DNA of 5,548 bases from Geoglobus sp. (GTDB taxonomy: Archaea > Halobacteriota > Archaeoglobi > Archaeoglobales > Archaeoglobaceae), in the NCBI GenBank assembly GCA_027019885.1, contig JALUWC010000546.1, forward strand, positions 1 to 5,548, written 5' to 3'. The notes under the pieces are model-generated. The model had not been told where the DNA came from. It saw only the letters and a program-made list of their open reading frames with translations, and did not search any database. Every line of letters begins with the position of its first letter. Position 1 is the first letter of the stretch. Below are positions 5,002 to 5,548 of the stretch, in pieces. The translations under genes and the position numbers were made by a program.

Positions 5002-5331
5002 ATGCGGAAGACAACAATCATTTACTCTGTAATTTTTTTAAACACTGTATTCTTCTTCTACGCAATCCTGAAAAGCTTCGTTTACTCCTCCGTTGTCCTC
5101 TCGGAGGTCTTGCTGATTGTGCTGTTCATGTTAAGTAAAGACAGGGTGTGTCTGAAGCTGTTCGCAATTCCCATTCTCGTCTCCGTGATGCTGGTGGTGA
5201 TTTCCCCCTTCACCGATAAAGGCTTTTTCAGGCTGCTGTGGAACATTTTTTACCTTGCTCAGCTGCTTTTAGCGTTCACACTTCCTCCAGTCTGCGGTGC
5301 AAGATTGCTCCAGAAGTTTTACGGGGGTTGA
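5002..5331 (+). CDS. Unrecognised four-helix membrane protein
   Basis: A 109-residue hydrophobic protein. Likely helices are at about 6-25, 27-44, 49-67 and 75-94, with a basic C-terminus (RLLQKFYGG). No family is recognised. The ribosome site GGGGGT (4991-4996) lies inside the last codons of the preceding gene, and ATG 5002 is three bases after that gene's TAG and in the same frame, so the two are surely co-transcribed and probably coupled. Readthrough of the TAG would fuse the beta-rich protein to this membrane domain, but the proper ribosome site and ATG favour separate proteins. It may anchor, export or assemble its neighbour's product; that is inference from position only. Confidence 0.7.
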   Translation: MRKTTIIYSVIFLNTVFFFYAILKSFVYSSVVLSEVLLIVLFMLSKDRVCLKLFAIPILVSVMLVVISPFTDKGFFRLLWNIFYLAQLLLAFTLPPVCGARLLQKFYGG

Positions 5332-5337
5332 TGAAAC

Positions 5338-5529
5338 ATGAACGAACAAACGTGCTATACCGTTACAGGCATCTCACCTTTTGCAGAAAGAGATGCTATC
5401 GCTGGCACCGAAGTTGTGGGAGTTATTGCTTTGAATCAAGTTTTTGACTGGATCAGGGTGGATTCTGTCTATTCTCATCACTCTTGGGCACTGCATAACT
5501 GCAGGAGACCAGAGGCGTCGACTGGATGA
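5338..5529 (+). CDS. Possible small hypothetical protein after the four-helix gene
   Basis: A 63-residue frame starting 7 nt after the preceding stop. The GGGGGTTGA at the end of the previous gene (5323-5331) would serve as its ribosome site, the same arrangement used by that gene itself. The first 35 codons show a purine-first, pyrimidine-third pattern and read plausibly (VTGISPFAERDAIAGTEVVG). The last third looks less protein-like and no domain is recognised. An alternative start, ATG 5331, overlaps the previous stop as TGATG in another frame and gives a 38-residue Arg/Cys-rich peptide that looks less real. It could also be a truncated remnant. Confidence 0.35.
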   Translation: MNEQTCYTVTGISPFAERDAIAGTEVVGVIALNQVFDWIRVDSVYSHHSWALHNCRRPEASTG

Positions 5530-5548
5530 GGCTTTCATTACTCGGTTT

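Noticed and set aside
4996..5004. TAG readthrough fusing the beta-rich protein to the four-helix protein
   Set aside because: The frames do match, but the downstream gene has its own ATG and a GGGGGT ribosome site at the right distance, as expected for ordinary coupled genes.
5238..5447. Alternative plus-strand frame across the end of the four-helix gene, including the 38-residue reading from ATG 5331
   Set aside because: Arg/Cys-rich composition typical of an out-of-frame reading; the 5338 frame has better codon pattern.

Overview
The window looks archaeal, most probably euryarchaeal and possibly from an Archaeoglobales-like hyperthermophile. The grounds are TATA-like boxes about 25 nt upstream of predicted transcript starts, Shine-Dalgarno sites of the GGTGATC/GGAGGT type, short T-run terminators, an AbrB-type VapB with a PIN-domain VapC, and an acyl-CoA dehydrogenase gene start. 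The genus is an inference; no rRNA or other marker gene is present.

Left part (1-1369): a strongly patterned promoter region holds four copies of the 13-bp palindrome CTAAA-N3-TTTAG spaced exactly 20 bp apart. It precedes a secreted zinc-dependent phospholipase C-like hydrolase that carries all the expected metal ligands behind a signal peptide and a long propeptide-like region. Middle-left (1370-2694): three small membrane-protein genes point the same way. They are a five-helix protein of unknown family, a three-helix protein, and a tandem paralogue of the latter whose 5' end is broken by an in-frame amber stop or a pair of compensating indels.

Middle (2695-3563, minus strand): a VapBC toxin-antitoxin pair with overlapping genes and a probable leaderless antitoxin start. 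It sits just downstream of the well-formed start of an acyl-CoA dehydrogenase gene, whose homology stops after about 20 codons. This looks like a scar from insertion or deletion. Right part (3564-5548): a non-coding stretch with a TATA box and a short tandem repeat, then a large, unrecognised, beta-rich protein whose N-terminus or signal peptide seems to be missing. A four-helix membrane protein follows 3 nt later, and a possible small third gene is nearly coupled to that.

Overall this reads as an accessory region: secreted or surface proteins, each followed by small hydrophobic proteins, with a toxin-antitoxin locus and gene debris between them. The features most worth following up are the 20-bp-periodic operator array, the duplicated membrane-protein pair with its lesion, and the secreted/membrane cluster at the right end. 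None of these can be assigned to a known system from sequence reading alone.
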